Shown here: one piece after another, positions 44,403 through 52,989 of the stretch
Position numbering within the stretch: position 1 is the stretch's first letter
Layout of the letters: each line of letters opens with the position of its first letter
From: Actinokineospora alba
Lineage (GTDB): Bacteria; Actinomycetota; Actinomycetes; Mycobacteriales; Pseudonocardiaceae
Assembly (NCBI RefSeq): GCF_004362515.1
Contig: NZ_SNXU01000001.1
Coordinates: 2,542,001-2,606,000 of the forward strand
Reading direction: 5' to 3'
Length of the DNA stretch: 64,000 bases
Notes under the pieces: model-generated
What the model was told of the DNA's origin: nothing
What the model saw: only the letters and a program-made list of their open reading frames with translations
The model's database searches: none
Translations under genes and position numbers: made by a program

Positions 44403-45255
44403 GCATCCGCGACAGTGCCAGCGAGTAGCCGATCACGATGTAGCAGGCCGCCCGCAGCACGCCCTCGGTCAGCGTCCCGGTCGGCAGCGGGTCGCGGATC
44501 ACCTCGGGAATGCTCATCCAGCTGGTCGTCATCAGCACCGGGTCCAGCCAGTCCAGCGCCGGGATCGCGCTCAGCACCCCGGACAGGATGACCACGCCCA
44601 GCGCGACCACGACCACGATCAGCGGGTGCTCGGTCCACGCCGACACCGCCAGCGCGACCGCCGCCAGCGCCCACACCTGCACCGTCACCAGCAGCACCGT
44701 CAGCAGGATGCGCCCCAGGGCCTCGCCCAGCGGCAGCGTCGTGCCCGACATCGTCATCATCCCGTCGCCACCGAGCAGGATGACTCCGGCGATCGTCCCC
44801 GTGACCGCCATCAGCGTCACCACGAACAGCGTCACCGTGGCGACACCGAACGCCTTCACCGCCAGCAGCCGCGGCCTGCTCACCGGGGCCAGCAGCAGCG
44901 TGCGCATCGTGCCGCTCGCCGCCTCGCCCGCCAGCGCGTCGGCGGCGAGCATGGCGCCGGTCAGCGGCAGCAGCATGTTCAGGCCGATGATCAGCGCGAA
45001 CACCGGCAGCAGCAGGCCGTTGCCGTCGACCAGCCCGGCTATGCCTTCCTCGACCGAGTTGCCGCTGTTCGCCCCCGCGTCGGTGGCGATCCAGATGCCG
45101 ACGCCCGCGATCACCGGGACCAAGGCCAACAGGCCGATCAAGATCAGGGTGCGCGGTCTGCGCAGGACCATCCGCAGCTCCGACCGCAGCAGCCTGCCCA
45201 GTGGGGCGCGCCGCGCGTCGGGGCGCTGGATGTCGCCGAGCGTCATCGCGGTCAT
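44386..45255 (-). CDS. ABC-2 type exporter permease
   Basis: The 289-residue membrane protein has six predicted helices, with LRSELRMVLRRPRTLILIG at the N-terminus and a large loop after the first helix. EAASGTMRTLLLAPVSRPRLLAVK is the conserved cytoplasmic segment of ABC-2 permeases. It pairs with the ATPase gene at 45252-46268; their ends overlap by four bases. Substrate unknown; context with a LolA-like protein suggests lipid or lipoprotein handling, which is inference. Confidence 0.87.
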   Translation of the reverse strand: MTAMTLGDIQRPDARRAPLGRLLRSELRMVLRRPRTLILIGLLALVPVIAGVGIWIATDAGANSGNSVEEGIAGLVDGNGLLLPVFALIIGLNMLLPLTGAMLAADALAGEAASGTMRTLLLAPVSRPRLLAVKAFGVATVTLFVVTLMAVTGTIAGVILLGGDGMMTMSGTTLPLGEALGRILLTVLLVTVQVWALAAVALAVSAWTEHPLIVVVVALGVVILSGVLSAIPALDWLDPVLMTTSWMSIPEVIRDPLPTGTLTEGVLRAACYIVIGYSLALSRMLSRDG

Positions 45256-46268
45256 CGTGCTTCCTCCGGAATCGGCAGGGCCAAGTCGAACTCGGCGTCC
45301 TCGGCCGCGGCGCCGTCCTCGGTCAGGCGGGCGAACAAGTCCTCCAGGCCGGTGCGGTCGCGCCGGACCTCGTGCACCGGCACACCCGCGCGCACCAGCG
45401 TCTCCACGACGGCGGGCGCGGTGGTGGCCGTCAGGTCGGCGCGGACGCCGTCCGGCACGGCCCGAGCCGGAATCCTGTTGTCGCGCAACGCGTCCACGGC
45501 GAGCGTGATCTCCGGCGTGGTGACCAGCAGGCCCGCGTTGCCGGAGTCGAGCAGTTCCGCCAGCTCGCCCTGGGCGACGACAGTGCCCTGGTTGAGCACG
45601 GCGACGTGCGTGCAGGTCGCCTCGACCTCGGCCAGCAGGTGCGACGACACCAGCACCGTGGTGCCCGCGGCATGCAGATCGGCGATGACCGACCGGACCT
45701 CGCGGGTGCCCGCCGGGTCGAGCCCGTTGGTCGGCTCGTCGAGGATGACGAAGCGGCGGGGGACCAGCAGCGCGGCGGCCAGGCCGAGGCGCTGCTTCAT
45801 CCCGAGCGAATACCCCTTGTAGCGCCGGTTCGCCGCACCGGTCAGCCCGACCCGCTCCAGCGATTCGCTGACAGCGGCGGGAATCCGGCTGCTGTGCAGG
45901 TGCGGTTCGGCCGCCGCCAGTCGCAGCAGGTTCTCCCGGCCGGAGAGGAACGAGTGGAAGCCGGGGCTCTCGACGAGCGCGCCGACCTCGGGCAGCGCGG
46001 CCGCCGCGCCGTCGGGCAGGCGGTGGCCGAGCAACTCGACCTCGCCCGCCGTCGGCATGACCAGACCGAGCAGCATCCGGATGGTGGTGGTCTTGCCAGA
46101 TCCGTTGGGGCCGAGCATTCCCAACACCGCGCCCATCGGGACGTCGAGGTCGACGTGGTCCACCGCGACCGTGCCGCGGTAGATCTTGCGCAGACCCCGG
46201 GTCCGGGCGGCGAGCGGGATGGCCGCGGCGTCAGCCGCGACCATCCCAAGCCCGGTTACGCCGGTCAC
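45252..46268 (-). CDS. ABC exporter ATPase (CcmA/DrrA-like)
   Basis: The 338-residue protein has Walker A GPNGSGKTTTIRMLLG near 55, signature YSLGMKQRLGLAAALL near 155, Walker B FVILDEPTNGLDPAGTREV and the H-loop VSSHLLAEVE. A C-terminal extension of about 110 residues ends in an acidic tail. It powers the permease at 44386. Its start overlaps the stop of the LolA-like gene by four bases (ATGA), so the three genes form a translationally coupled operon. Confidence 0.93.
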   Translation of the reverse strand: MTGVTGLGMVAADAAAIPLAARTRGLRKIYRGTVAVDHVDLDVPMGAVLGMLGPNGSGKTTTIRMLLGLVMPTAGEVELLGHRLPDGAAAALPEVGALVESPGFHSFLSGRENLLRLAAAEPHLHSSRIPAAVSESLERVGLTGAANRRYKGYSLGMKQRLGLAAALLVPRRFVILDEPTNGLDPAGTREVRSVIADLHAAGTTVLVSSHLLAEVEATCTHVAVLNQGTVVAQGELAELLDSGNAGLLVTTPEITLAVDALRDNRIPARAVPDGVRADLTATTAPAVVETLVRAGVPVHEVRRDRTGLEDLFARLTEDGAAAEDAEFDLALPIPEEAR

Positions 46269-47350
46269 TTCGCCCCGAGGGCGTCGACCAGCACCTGCTG
46301 CGGCACGGCACCCAGCGCGGCGCGGCCGTCGGCCGTCACCAGCAGCGTGCCGACCTTGGAGCTGATGACGTACCCGGTGCCGAACGGTCCGGAGACCTCC
46401 TTGCCGAACTGCTTGAGCAGCTGCGCCGGGTCGTTGGCACCCGTGGCGCCTGCCTTGGCCTCACCGTTGAGCAGTCCCGCGGGCACCTTGCCGACCAGGA
46501 CGGTGTCCCAGCCCTCGCCGACGGCCTTGCCGTCAATGCTGTCGAACAAGTTCTGGTGCTCCTTCATCTCAGCAGGCGACGGCTTGTGGTCGCCCGGCTT
46601 CGACTCGGTCACCTTCGCCCCCGCGGGCGGGGTGTAGGTGAACAGCGACGCGTCCTGCGCACCGGTTTCGAAGTCGGTGAAACCGATCCGCACGGCGGGC
46701 TCGGCCTGCCCGTTGGCCAGGACCTCCAGCCGCAGTGGGAGCCGGGTCTCGGAGTCGACCGCCACCCGGACCTCGCGCAGCAGCGTGCGCTCGGTCGGCT
46801 TCGGGGTGAGGACGAGCTGGTAGACCGGCCGGTCGGCGACACGCGCGGTGCCGTCGACGGTGATCGTGCTGTCCTTGCCCATCAGCCCGATGAACTCGCG
46901 AGCCGCGGTGGCCGGGTCGGCCAGCTTGTGCTCCGCCGACTTCTGCTCGGGCGCGCCGTCCACCATCTTCTGCACCGACCGGTCGGCCGAGTTCCAGATC
47001 CAGGTCGTGGTGCCGTCGTGCACGATGGTGCGCTCCGAGTCGCCCTCGCTGATCGACACCCGCGCGCGGCCCTCGCCGTCGGTGTAGACGTGCGCGGCCT
47101 CCCCACCCGTCCGCGCCTGCGGCAGACCCGGGATCGGGAGGCCGAGGTCGCTGGTGAACTCGACCGCCCCCGACATCGCCGGGATCTTCTCGGTCTTGAT
47201 GACCGACTCGACCAGCGCCTCCGGGCTGATCTCCGGCAGCGCGGGCGGCTGTTCGCCCGCACCGGCGGGCGTGGCGAGCAGGATCAGCCCGACCACCCCC
47301 GTGGCCGTCCCCGCGGCCGCGACGGTCAGTGCCGTCCTCTTCCTGTCCAT
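46265..47350 (-). CDS. Exported LolA-like/DUF2092-type protein
   Basis: The 361-residue product begins with a signal peptide (basic MDRKR, then a hydrophobic core, cleavage near AGAGE). The mature protein has the half-barrel pattern of LolA-like outer-membrane lipoprotein carriers (RTIVHDGTTTWIWNSADRSV, then LRLEVLANGQAEPAVRIGFTDF). Actinobacteria have no outer membrane LolA route, so its ligand is probably a lipid or a sensed signal. It is the first gene of the ABC operon and divergent from the response regulator at 47493. Confidence 0.82.
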   Translation of the reverse strand: MDRKRTALTVAAAGTATGVVGLILLATPAGAGEQPPALPEISPEALVESVIKTEKIPAMSGAVEFTSDLGLPIPGLPQARTGGEAAHVYTDGEGRARVSISEGDSERTIVHDGTTTWIWNSADRSVQKMVDGAPEQKSAEHKLADPATAAREFIGLMGKDSTITVDGTARVADRPVYQLVLTPKPTERTLLREVRVAVDSETRLPLRLEVLANGQAEPAVRIGFTDFETGAQDASLFTYTPPAGAKVTESKPGDHKPSPAEMKEHQNLFDSIDGKAVGEGWDTVLVGKVPAGLLNGEAKAGATGANDPAQLLKQFGKEVSGPFGTGYVISSKVGTLLVTADGRAALGAVPQQVLVDALGAK

Positions 47351-47492
47351 GCTGTTCTCCCCTGTTCGGGTTGTGTTCCCGCACCACAGAGACTGCACCG
47401 GGCGAGCTGAGATGGCGCTGAGAGCGCGTCCGTCGCTGAGAACCCGCTGAGAGTGGCCGCGCGATTCCACCGAAGACGGCCATGATGACAGG

Positions 47493-48209
47493 GTGAAACC
47501 TCGGGTTCTGGTGGTCGACGACGAGCTCGGCGTGCGCCGGGCGCTGCAGCGCGGGCTCACCGCCGAGGGCATGGACGTGGTGGTGGCCGCGGACGGGCCC
47601 AGCGCGCTGCGGATCGCGCTCACCGGCACGTTCGACGTGATCCTGCTCGACATCATGCTGCCGGGCCTGTCCGGCTACCGGGTGCTGGAGCGGCTGCGCG
47701 CCGAAGGTGTCGAGACCCCGGTGCTGCTGGTGTCGGCTAAGGACGGGGAGGTCGACCAGGCCGACGGCCTCGACCTCGGCGCCGACGGCTACCTGGTCAA
47801 GCCGTTCTCGTTCGTCGTGCTGGTCGCCCAGGTGCGCGCGGTTCTGCGGCGCACCGCCGAGGACGCGTCCGGCCGCAAGGTCCGCCTCGGCGACCTGGAG
47901 ATCGACCGCGGCACCCGCGAGGTCCGCTTCCGCGGTGAGCCGGTGGCGCTGAGCCCCCGCGAATTCGCCGTCCTCGACGTGCTCGCGGGCCGGGCGGGCG
48001 CGGTCGTCACCAAGGACGACTTGCTGCGCGCGGTCTGGGGCGACGAGCAGGCCGCCACCCGCAACGCCGTCGAGGTCTACGTCGGCTACCTGCGCCGCAA
48101 ACTCGACGCGGCGGGCGCCGACGGCATCGTGCGCACCGTGCGCGGTCACGGCTACCTGGCCTCCACCAGCGAGATCGACGACGTGCTCGACCAGGTCCGG
48201 CCCAGGTGA
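47493..48209 (+). CDS. OmpR/PhoB-family response regulator
   Basis: The 238-residue protein has a receiver domain (acidic DD at residues 9-10, phosphorylated Asp53 in ILLDIMLPG, Lys in YLVKPF) and a winged-helix DNA-binding domain (about 135-228; RNAVEVYVGYLRRKLD, then GHGYLA). The start is GTG 47493. The stop overlaps the kinase gene by four bases. It probably controls the divergent LolA-like/ABC operon 142 bases away. Confidence 0.95.
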   Translation: MKPRVLVVDDELGVRRALQRGLTAEGMDVVVAADGPSALRIALTGTFDVILLDIMLPGLSGYRVLERLRAEGVETPVLLVSAKDGEVDQADGLDLGADGYLVKPFSFVVLVAQVRAVLRRTAEDASGRKVRLGDLEIDRGTREVRFRGEPVALSPREFAVLDVLAGRAGAVVTKDDLLRAVWGDEQAATRNAVEVYVGYLRRKLDAAGADGIVRTVRGHGYLASTSEIDDVLDQVRPR

Positions 48210-49534
48210 GAGACCCGCGCGGCCTCTGGCTCCGGCGGACGATCCGGTTCCGGGTCACCATCGTCACCACGGTCGTGACGCTGGCCGTGCTGCTCGGACT
48301 GGCCGCGGTGACCAGCAAGATGATCGGCCCGCTGCTGGTCGACTCGGCCGACGCGGAACTCTCGACGTCGCTGTCGGCGGCCTCCGCGCGGGTGGAGCGG
48401 GGTGAGCCCGTGGCGCCGTCGCCCCATCTGCAGGTCCGGGTGCTCGACACGGCGGGGACGCCCGTCGACGGCGGACCGCCGGTGAGTCTCGACCCGGCGG
48501 ACGTGCGGGTCCTCAAAGCGGGCACTCCGGTGCTGCGCGGCAACGACGCCCCGCCCGCGCGCTGGCTCGGGACCGTGGTCACCGCGCCCGACGGCAGCCA
48601 GCGGCTGGTCGTCGCCGGGACCGGCATCGTCGGCTACGAAGCCGCCCACCACCGAGCCCTTCAGTGGCTGCTGATCGCCGCCCTCATCGTCGCCGCCGCC
48701 GTGGCCGCGACGACCTGGATCGCCGTGCGCACCTCACTTCGCCCCGTGGAACGCATGCGCAGCGCCGCGGGCAGGCTCGGCGCGGGCCGCAGGCTCCCCA
48801 TTCCCGAGGCGCACGACGAACTGCGCTCACTCGCGGGCGCCCTCAACGCCCTCCTCGCCCGCCGCGACGAGGCCACCGACCGCCTCCGCCGCTTCACCGG
48901 CGACGCCGCGCACGAGCTGCGCTCCCCGGTGGCGTCCATCCGCGTGCAGGCCGAGGTCGCGGTCACCCACCCCGACCCGGACCTGTCCCAGGAGGTCCTC
49001 AGCGACGTCGTCCGCGAGGCGGAGCGGCTGTCGTCGCTGGTGGACGGGCTGCTGACGCTGGCCCGCTCGGACGCGGGGGAGGTCCCGCCCGCCGAGCCGG
49101 TCGACCTGGCGCTGGCCGCCGCCGACGCGGCCACCCGCTGCCGCGGCGACGGTCCCGCCGTCCAACTGCACGTTCCGCCGACTCCGTGCTGGGTGCTCGC
49201 CGCACCGTCTGAAGTGGACTTGGTGCTGGACAACCTGCTCCGCAACGCGCTGCGGCACGCCCGAGCGCAGGTGACGGTCACCGTTCTGGTCGCCAGCAAG
49301 GCGATCCGGCTGGTGGTGGACGATGACGGCCATGGCATACCGGAGGAACACCGGACCCGCGTGTTCGACCGCTTCTACCGAATCCAGGACGACCGGGCCC
49401 GCAGCAGCGGCGGCACCGGCCTGGGGCTGGCCCTGGTCGCGGAGGTCGTGCGGCGGCGGGGTGGCGCGGTGCGGGTGAGCGAGTCCCCCGAGGGCGGCGC
49501 CCGTTTCCAGGTCACCTGGCGGGTCGCCCGATGA
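48206..49534 (+). CDS. Sensor histidine kinase
   Basis: The 442-residue kinase has two membrane helices (about 20-42 and 155-180) enclosing an extracytoplasmic sensor. A HAMP linker follows (RTSLRPVERMRSAAGRLG), then the phospho-acceptor GDAAHELRSPVAS with His236 and the catalytic domain (N-box DNLLRNALRHA, G1 DDDGHGIP, G2 GGTGLGLALV). It phosphorylates the adjacent regulator. The stop overlaps the Nudix gene by four bases, an unusual coupling. Confidence 0.94.
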   Translation: MRDPRGLWLRRTIRFRVTIVTTVVTLAVLLGLAAVTSKMIGPLLVDSADAELSTSLSAASARVERGEPVAPSPHLQVRVLDTAGTPVDGGPPVSLDPADVRVLKAGTPVLRGNDAPPARWLGTVVTAPDGSQRLVVAGTGIVGYEAAHHRALQWLLIAALIVAAAVAATTWIAVRTSLRPVERMRSAAGRLGAGRRLPIPEAHDELRSLAGALNALLARRDEATDRLRRFTGDAAHELRSPVASIRVQAEVAVTHPDPDLSQEVLSDVVREAERLSSLVDGLLTLARSDAGEVPPAEPVDLALAAADAATRCRGDGPAVQLHVPPTPCWVLAAPSEVDLVLDNLLRNALRHARAQVTVTVLVASKAIRLVVDDDGHGIPEEHRTRVFDRFYRIQDDRARSSGGTGLGLALVAEVVRRRGGAVRVSESPEGGARFQVTWRVAR

Positions 49535-50175
49535 GGGCGCTGTCAGCGGCGTTCGGCGCGGAGGGCGTGCTGGACCCGTCGCGCGCGGGGTTGGTCGGGG
49601 TGGGTGACGAGATCCGGGTCGGGTGGTCCCGGATGCGGATCGTGGAACTCGGTGTGGACGGCCTGCGCGCGGTCCGGGTGGGCGGGCTTCCCGCGCCACC
49701 GCTGGAAATCCCGTCCACTGGCGGCGCATGGCCCCGCGTCACCGCGCGCGTGCACGCGAAGGCGGCGGCTTTGCGGGGAGCGCGGGTCGTGGTCGGGGCC
49801 GCCATCGTGCGTGGTGGCCGATTGCTTGCGCAGCAACGGTCCTACCCGGCGGAGGCGGCAGGCTTGTGGGAACTGCCGGGCGGCCGCGTCGAGCCGGGCG
49901 AGTCCGATGTGGACGCTGTGCGGCGGGAATGCCTGGAGGAGCTGGGAGTCGACGTCACACCGACGGTGCCGGTGGGTCCGGACGTGGTTCTCCGGGACGA
50001 CCTGATCCTGCGCGTCTACGGCGCGTCGCTCGACCGGGGGGAGCCGCATCCGCATGACCACCAGGCGGTGGCTTGGCTGACGGAGGGGACGTTGGACACC
50101 GTCACCTGGTTGCCCGCCGACCGCGTTCTTGTCCCTGCGCTGCGGACTTTCCTCCGCGCGGTGCAACCGAACTAG
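49531..50175 (+). CDS. Nudix hydrolase with extra N-terminal region
   Basis: The 214-residue protein has an intact Nudix box (GGRVEPGESDVDAVRRECLE followed by ELG) in a MutT-like domain from about residue 85 to the end. The first 85 residues (GAEGVLDPSRAGLVGVGDEI and following) are not recognised. Such enzymes hydrolyse nucleoside diphosphate-X compounds, often oxidised nucleotides. Its ATGA overlap with the kinase gene puts it in the two-component operon. Confidence 0.88.
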   Translation: MRALSAAFGAEGVLDPSRAGLVGVGDEIRVGWSRMRIVELGVDGLRAVRVGGLPAPPLEIPSTGGAWPRVTARVHAKAAALRGARVVVGAAIVRGGRLLAQQRSYPAEAAGLWELPGGRVEPGESDVDAVRRECLEELGVDVTPTVPVGPDVVLRDDLILRVYGASLDRGEPHPHDHQAVAWLTEGTLDTVTWLPADRVLVPALRTFLRAVQPN

Positions 50176-50286
50176 GTAGTTTTACTCCTTTCCGTATCCA
50201 TGCGACTCCGCACAGTGTTCGCTTGCGTCATACTCGTGGACGGCTCGCGAACAAGGGGGATGACCGTGCCTGGGGACCAATGGCCG

Positions 50287-50916
50287 ATGTCTAAACGCAT
50301 GGGAGGACTGGCGGCCATCATGATCCTCGTGGGCCTGACGGCTTGCACGGAACAACGATCGCCGAGACCCGCCTCCACTTCCCAGTCCACTACAGCTGCC
50401 GGCCCGGTTCGGACAGCACCGGCGGTGGACGAACCGATCAGCCTTGGCGAGCTGTGGAAGTCGCCGTGTGGGCTGATCAAGGTCTTCAAGCTTGAGGACT
50501 ACGGATTTGGCGACGAGGACGATGGAAGGCCCTATCCCGACGGAAGCGGTTCCGCCTGCGTCTGGACGGCTACGAAAGGCGCGGGTGCCGGCACCGCCAC
50601 GCTGGTGATGGTCGCGTACCCCAACCACGACATCTTGGGTGAGACCTACCGAACCGCTCCCGCCGACGCGACCGCGTTCAAGCCCTCGACGTTGACATTG
50701 CCCCAACTCCCAGCGGCATATGTGGCCGACACCCCGACGTCCTGCTCCTATGTCGTGGGATTCTCGGCCACCCAGGGAATCAAGGTGACCTACACCGCGC
50801 CGGAAGCATTCGAAGAACAGGACATCAAGAAACGGTGCGCGATTCCGTACTCGGCCGCCGCGGGTGTCGTGAGCATGATCCGACCACCACGATCAGGGGT
50901 ACCGACTACCAGATGA
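50287..50916 (+). CDS. DUF3558-like lipoprotein
   Basis: The 209-residue product begins at ATG 50287 (ATG 50260 is possible) with a signal peptide and lipobox LTAC. After a Ser/Thr/Pro-rich linker, the mature domain has spaced cysteines (SPCGLIKVF, SACVWTA, TSCSYVVG, KKRCAIPYS). This matches the DUF3558 type of small actinobacterial lipoproteins. Function unknown. It faces no partner gene. Confidence 0.75.
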   Translation: MSKRMGGLAAIMILVGLTACTEQRSPRPASTSQSTTAAGPVRTAPAVDEPISLGELWKSPCGLIKVFKLEDYGFGDEDDGRPYPDGSGSACVWTATKGAGAGTATLVMVAYPNHDILGETYRTAPADATAFKPSTLTLPQLPAAYVADTPTSCSYVVGFSATQGIKVTYTAPEAFEEQDIKKRCAIPYSAAAGVVSMIRPPRSGVPTTR

Positions 50917-51007
50917 CTACCGAATCGGATTCACACCGACCGCTGAATCGTCCGGTCCTGCCACGCTTCCATGTATCTGGTCGACATGCCGATGGGCGGA
51001 TCCGCTG

Positions 51008-51283
51008 ATGGGCAACCTGCTCAATCTGCTGCTGTACTTGCCGACGTCGCGGCGTGAGTGGGGGTGGTGGGTGGTCGTCCTTGGGGCGGTCTGCTCGATC
51101 CTGCCGGTGTTCGCCGGCCCCTTCGACGCAGCTCTGGTGTGCGTGGTCGCGTGCGTGCCCGGGACTCTGTTCGGAGTCGCCGGGCTGCTTGACCGTGAAC
51201 ACGGATTGTGGTGGGCCTTCACCGGAACGCTGGTCATCATCGGCGGCGCCACGGCGTTCGCATTGGTGCGGGCCGCCACCTGA
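51008..51283 (+). CDS. Small membrane protein, unknown
   Basis: 91 residues with three predicted membrane helices (around 20-36, 40-58 and 66-88). No recognised motif. The N-terminus LLNLLLYLPTSRREWGWW is amphipathic with a basic pair. It is followed by a strong hairpin and the convergent trpS gene. Confidence 0.6.
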   Translation: MGNLLNLLLYLPTSRREWGWWVVVLGAVCSILPVFAGPFDAALVCVVACVPGTLFGVAGLLDREHGLWWAFTGTLVIIGGATAFALVRAAT

Positions 51284-51296
51284 GACAGGTAGGAGT

Positions 51297-51327
51297 GGGG
51301 CCCGCACGCGGAGGGCGTGCGGGCCCC
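51297..51327. terminator. Hairpin between the membrane protein gene and trpS
   Basis: A perfect 13 bp stem (GGGGCCCGCACGC and complement) with a 5-base loop lies 14 bases past one stop and 9 bases before the other. Confidence 0.75.
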
Positions 51328-51336
51328 TGGGGAACC

Positions 51337-52296
51337 TCAAGCGACCCCAGCCAGCCGCAGCGCGGAGGTCAACCGGTGGGCGCCGCGTTCGGCCGCCCGT
51401 TCCGCTCCGGCCTTGCGGATCCGGTCGAGTTCCTCCTGATCCGCCAACAGGTCCATCGCCCCCTTGCGGATCGGCCGCAACTCCTCGATCACCGCCTCCG
51501 CCACCGCCTCCTTGACCTCCCCGTACGACCCGAACGAGAAATCGCGCGGGGGAGTCCCGGTGCAGGCCGACAAGATCTCCAGCAGGTTCGCCAACCCCGG
51601 CTGGTCATCCGGCGAGTACGTCACCCGGTCCAGCCCGTCCGTCACCGCACGCCGGATCTTGCGGCGGATCAGGTCCGGTTCGTCCAGGATGAAGACGCTG
51701 CCCGCTGTGTCCTGTGTGGACTTCGACATCTTCCGGGTCGGGTCGGCCAGGTCCCGCACTCGGGCCGCGGTGGGCGGAGTGACCGCCGACGGCACGGTGA
51801 ACAACTCCCCGTACGTCGAGTTGAAGCGGCGGGCCAGACTTCGGGCCAGTTCCACGTGCTGGGCCTGGTCGTCGCCGACCGGGACCTCCGAGGCGCCCTG
51901 CAGGAGGATGTCGGCGGCCATCAGGACCGGGTAGGTGAGCAGCCCGAGCCGGACCATCCCCTGTCCTTCCGACTTCTGTTTGAACTGGGTCATCCGCGCC
52001 GCCTCGCCGTAGGAGCAGGTGCACTCCAGGACCCAGCTCAGCGCCCCAAGTTCCCGCACGAGGTCGGACTGGACGAAGACCTGTTCCGGTGCGATCCCCG
52101 CCGCCACCAGCACCGCCAGCAGTTCGCGGGAGAGCACCCGCAGCCGCGCCGGGTTGTAGGACACCGTCATCGCGTGCAGGTCGCTGACGAAATAGAGGTC
52201 GCCCGGGCGGCCCTGGGTCGCCCAGCGGCTGATGGCGCCCAGGTGGTTGCCGATGTGGGCGTGGCCGGACGGGGTGATGGCGGACAAGCGGGTCAT
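51337..52296 (-). CDS. trpS: Tryptophanyl-tRNA synthetase
   Basis: The 319-residue class I synthetase has the HIGH-type motif PSGHAHIGNHLGA near residue 9 and KMSKS near 190. It charges tRNA-Trp. The gene is preceded by a Trp-codon leader peptide and an intrinsic terminator, so its expression rises when Trp-tRNA is scarce. Auxiliary, indolmycin-resistant TrpRS genes of Streptomyces are known to be controlled this way; whether this is the only trpS of the genome cannot be told here. Confidence 0.94.
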   Translation of the reverse strand: MTRLSAITPSGHAHIGNHLGAISRWATQGRPGDLYFVSDLHAMTVSYNPARLRVLSRELLAVLVAAGIAPEQVFVQSDLVRELGALSWVLECTCSYGEAARMTQFKQKSEGQGMVRLGLLTYPVLMAADILLQGASEVPVGDDQAQHVELARSLARRFNSTYGELFTVPSAVTPPTAARVRDLADPTRKMSKSTQDTAGSVFILDEPDLIRRKIRRAVTDGLDRVTYSPDDQPGLANLLEILSACTGTPPRDFSFGSYGEVKEAVAEAVIEELRPIRKGAMDLLADQEELDRIRKAGAERAAERGAHRLTSALRLAGVA

Positions 52297-52336
52297 TCCG
52301 GGTCTCCTCGGTCAGTCGCCACCCGGACCGGAAACC

Positions 52337-52360
52337 AAAAGGCCGCCCGATCGGGCGGCC
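52337..52360 (-). terminator. Attenuator terminator upstream of trpS
   Basis: On the minus strand GGCCGCCCGATCGGGCGGCC (52360-52341) forms a perfect hairpin followed by TTTT. It lies between the leader peptide and trpS and can stop transcription unless the ribosome stalls at the Trp codons. Confidence 0.82.
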
Positions 52361-52381
52361 TGGTCGTTGCTCAACGCAGGG

Positions 52382-52432
52382 TCAGGGCCGCCGGTCGGCG
52401 GTCCACCACTCGGTCACGTTGAGAGTTCGCAT
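52382..52432 (-). CDS. trpS leader peptide with tandem Trp codons
   Basis: ATG 52432 to TGA 52382 encodes MRTLNVTEWWTADRRP (16 residues). Two adjacent Trp codons sit in the middle, followed by a stop and, 22 bases on, the attenuator hairpin. Ribosome stalling at low Trp-tRNA would prevent terminator formation and allow trpS transcription. It is too short for ordinary gene finding. Confidence 0.8.
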   Translation of the reverse strand: MRTLNVTEWWTADRRP

Positions 52433-52466
52433 CGATACCACGCTAGCGGCCAGCGGGGGCCCTGGC

Positions 52467-52480
52467 AAAGGTTTACCTTT
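52467..52480. promoter_or_regulatory. Palindrome directly upstream of the YciI gene
   Basis: AAAGGT-TT-ACCTTT is a perfect 6-2-6 inverted repeat five bases before the YciI start, in the divergent promoter region shared with the trpS leader. It could be an operator or hide the ribosome-binding site. Confidence 0.35.
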
Positions 52481-52485
52481 AGGTC

Positions 52486-52791
52486 ATGTACGTCGTATTG
52501 ATCACTTACACAGCTCCGCTGCAAGAGATCGACTACGTGCTGCCGGACCACACCACGTGGGTCGGCAAGCAGTACGAGGCCGGCTACTTCCTGGCCTCGG
52601 GGCGTCGGGACCCGCGCACCGGCAAGGTGATCATCGTCAGGCCGATGAACCGGGACAAACTCAAGGCGTTGCTGGCCACCGACCCGTTCTCGCTGCGCGG
52701 CATGGCGCACTACGAGGTGATCGCGTTCGACGCGACGCGCACTTGTCGTGAGCTGGCGCCGTACAACGAGGCGATCATGGAGCCGATCTAG
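52486..52791 (+). CDS. YciI family protein
   Basis: The 101-residue protein shows the YciI/dimeric ferredoxin-like fold pattern, with MYVVLITYTAP, then DHTTWVGKQYEAGYFLASG (conserved His and Gly-rich turn) and RDPRTGKVII. Members include small dehydrochlorinase-like enzymes; most have unknown function. It ends four bases from the stop of the convergent Lys/Cys-rich gene. Confidence 0.82.
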   Translation: MYVVLITYTAPLQEIDYVLPDHTTWVGKQYEAGYFLASGRRDPRTGKVIIVRPMNRDKLKALLATDPFSLRGMAHYEVIAFDATRTCRELAPYNEAIMEPI

Positions 52792-52795
52792 GGCG

Positions 52796-52969
52796 CTAAG
52801 CCGCCTTCTTCATCTCGGCCTTGACCCGCTTGAGGGCCAGGACCGGGCACTTCTTGCATGCCGACTTCGACCGGCAGCACTTCTTCTTGACCTTGCCCTT
52901 TTTCATCAGCTTCTTGACCCGGTCGGCAGGTGTAGCGCCTTTGCCCGCACCCATATCGCGACGCCCCAT
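52796..52969 (-). CDS. Small Lys/Cys-rich protein with IdeR-like box
   Basis: The 57-residue product (ATG 52969; ATG 52954 possible) is strongly basic, with about 18 Lys. It has a metal-site-like cluster CCRSKSACKKC at residues 31-41 (CC-x5-C-x2-C) followed by PVLALKRVK. No export signal is present. Similar short CC-x-C-x2-C proteins occur in other actinobacteria to my recollection, without a known role. An IdeR-like operator lies 20 bases upstream. Iron or zinc binding is an inference from the cysteines and the operator. Confidence 0.72.
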   Translation of the reverse strand: MGRRDMGAGKGATPADRVKKLMKKGKVKKKCCRSKSACKKCPVLALKRVKAEMKKAA

Positions 52970-52989
52970 CGGTCGGCTGAACGTGCTGC

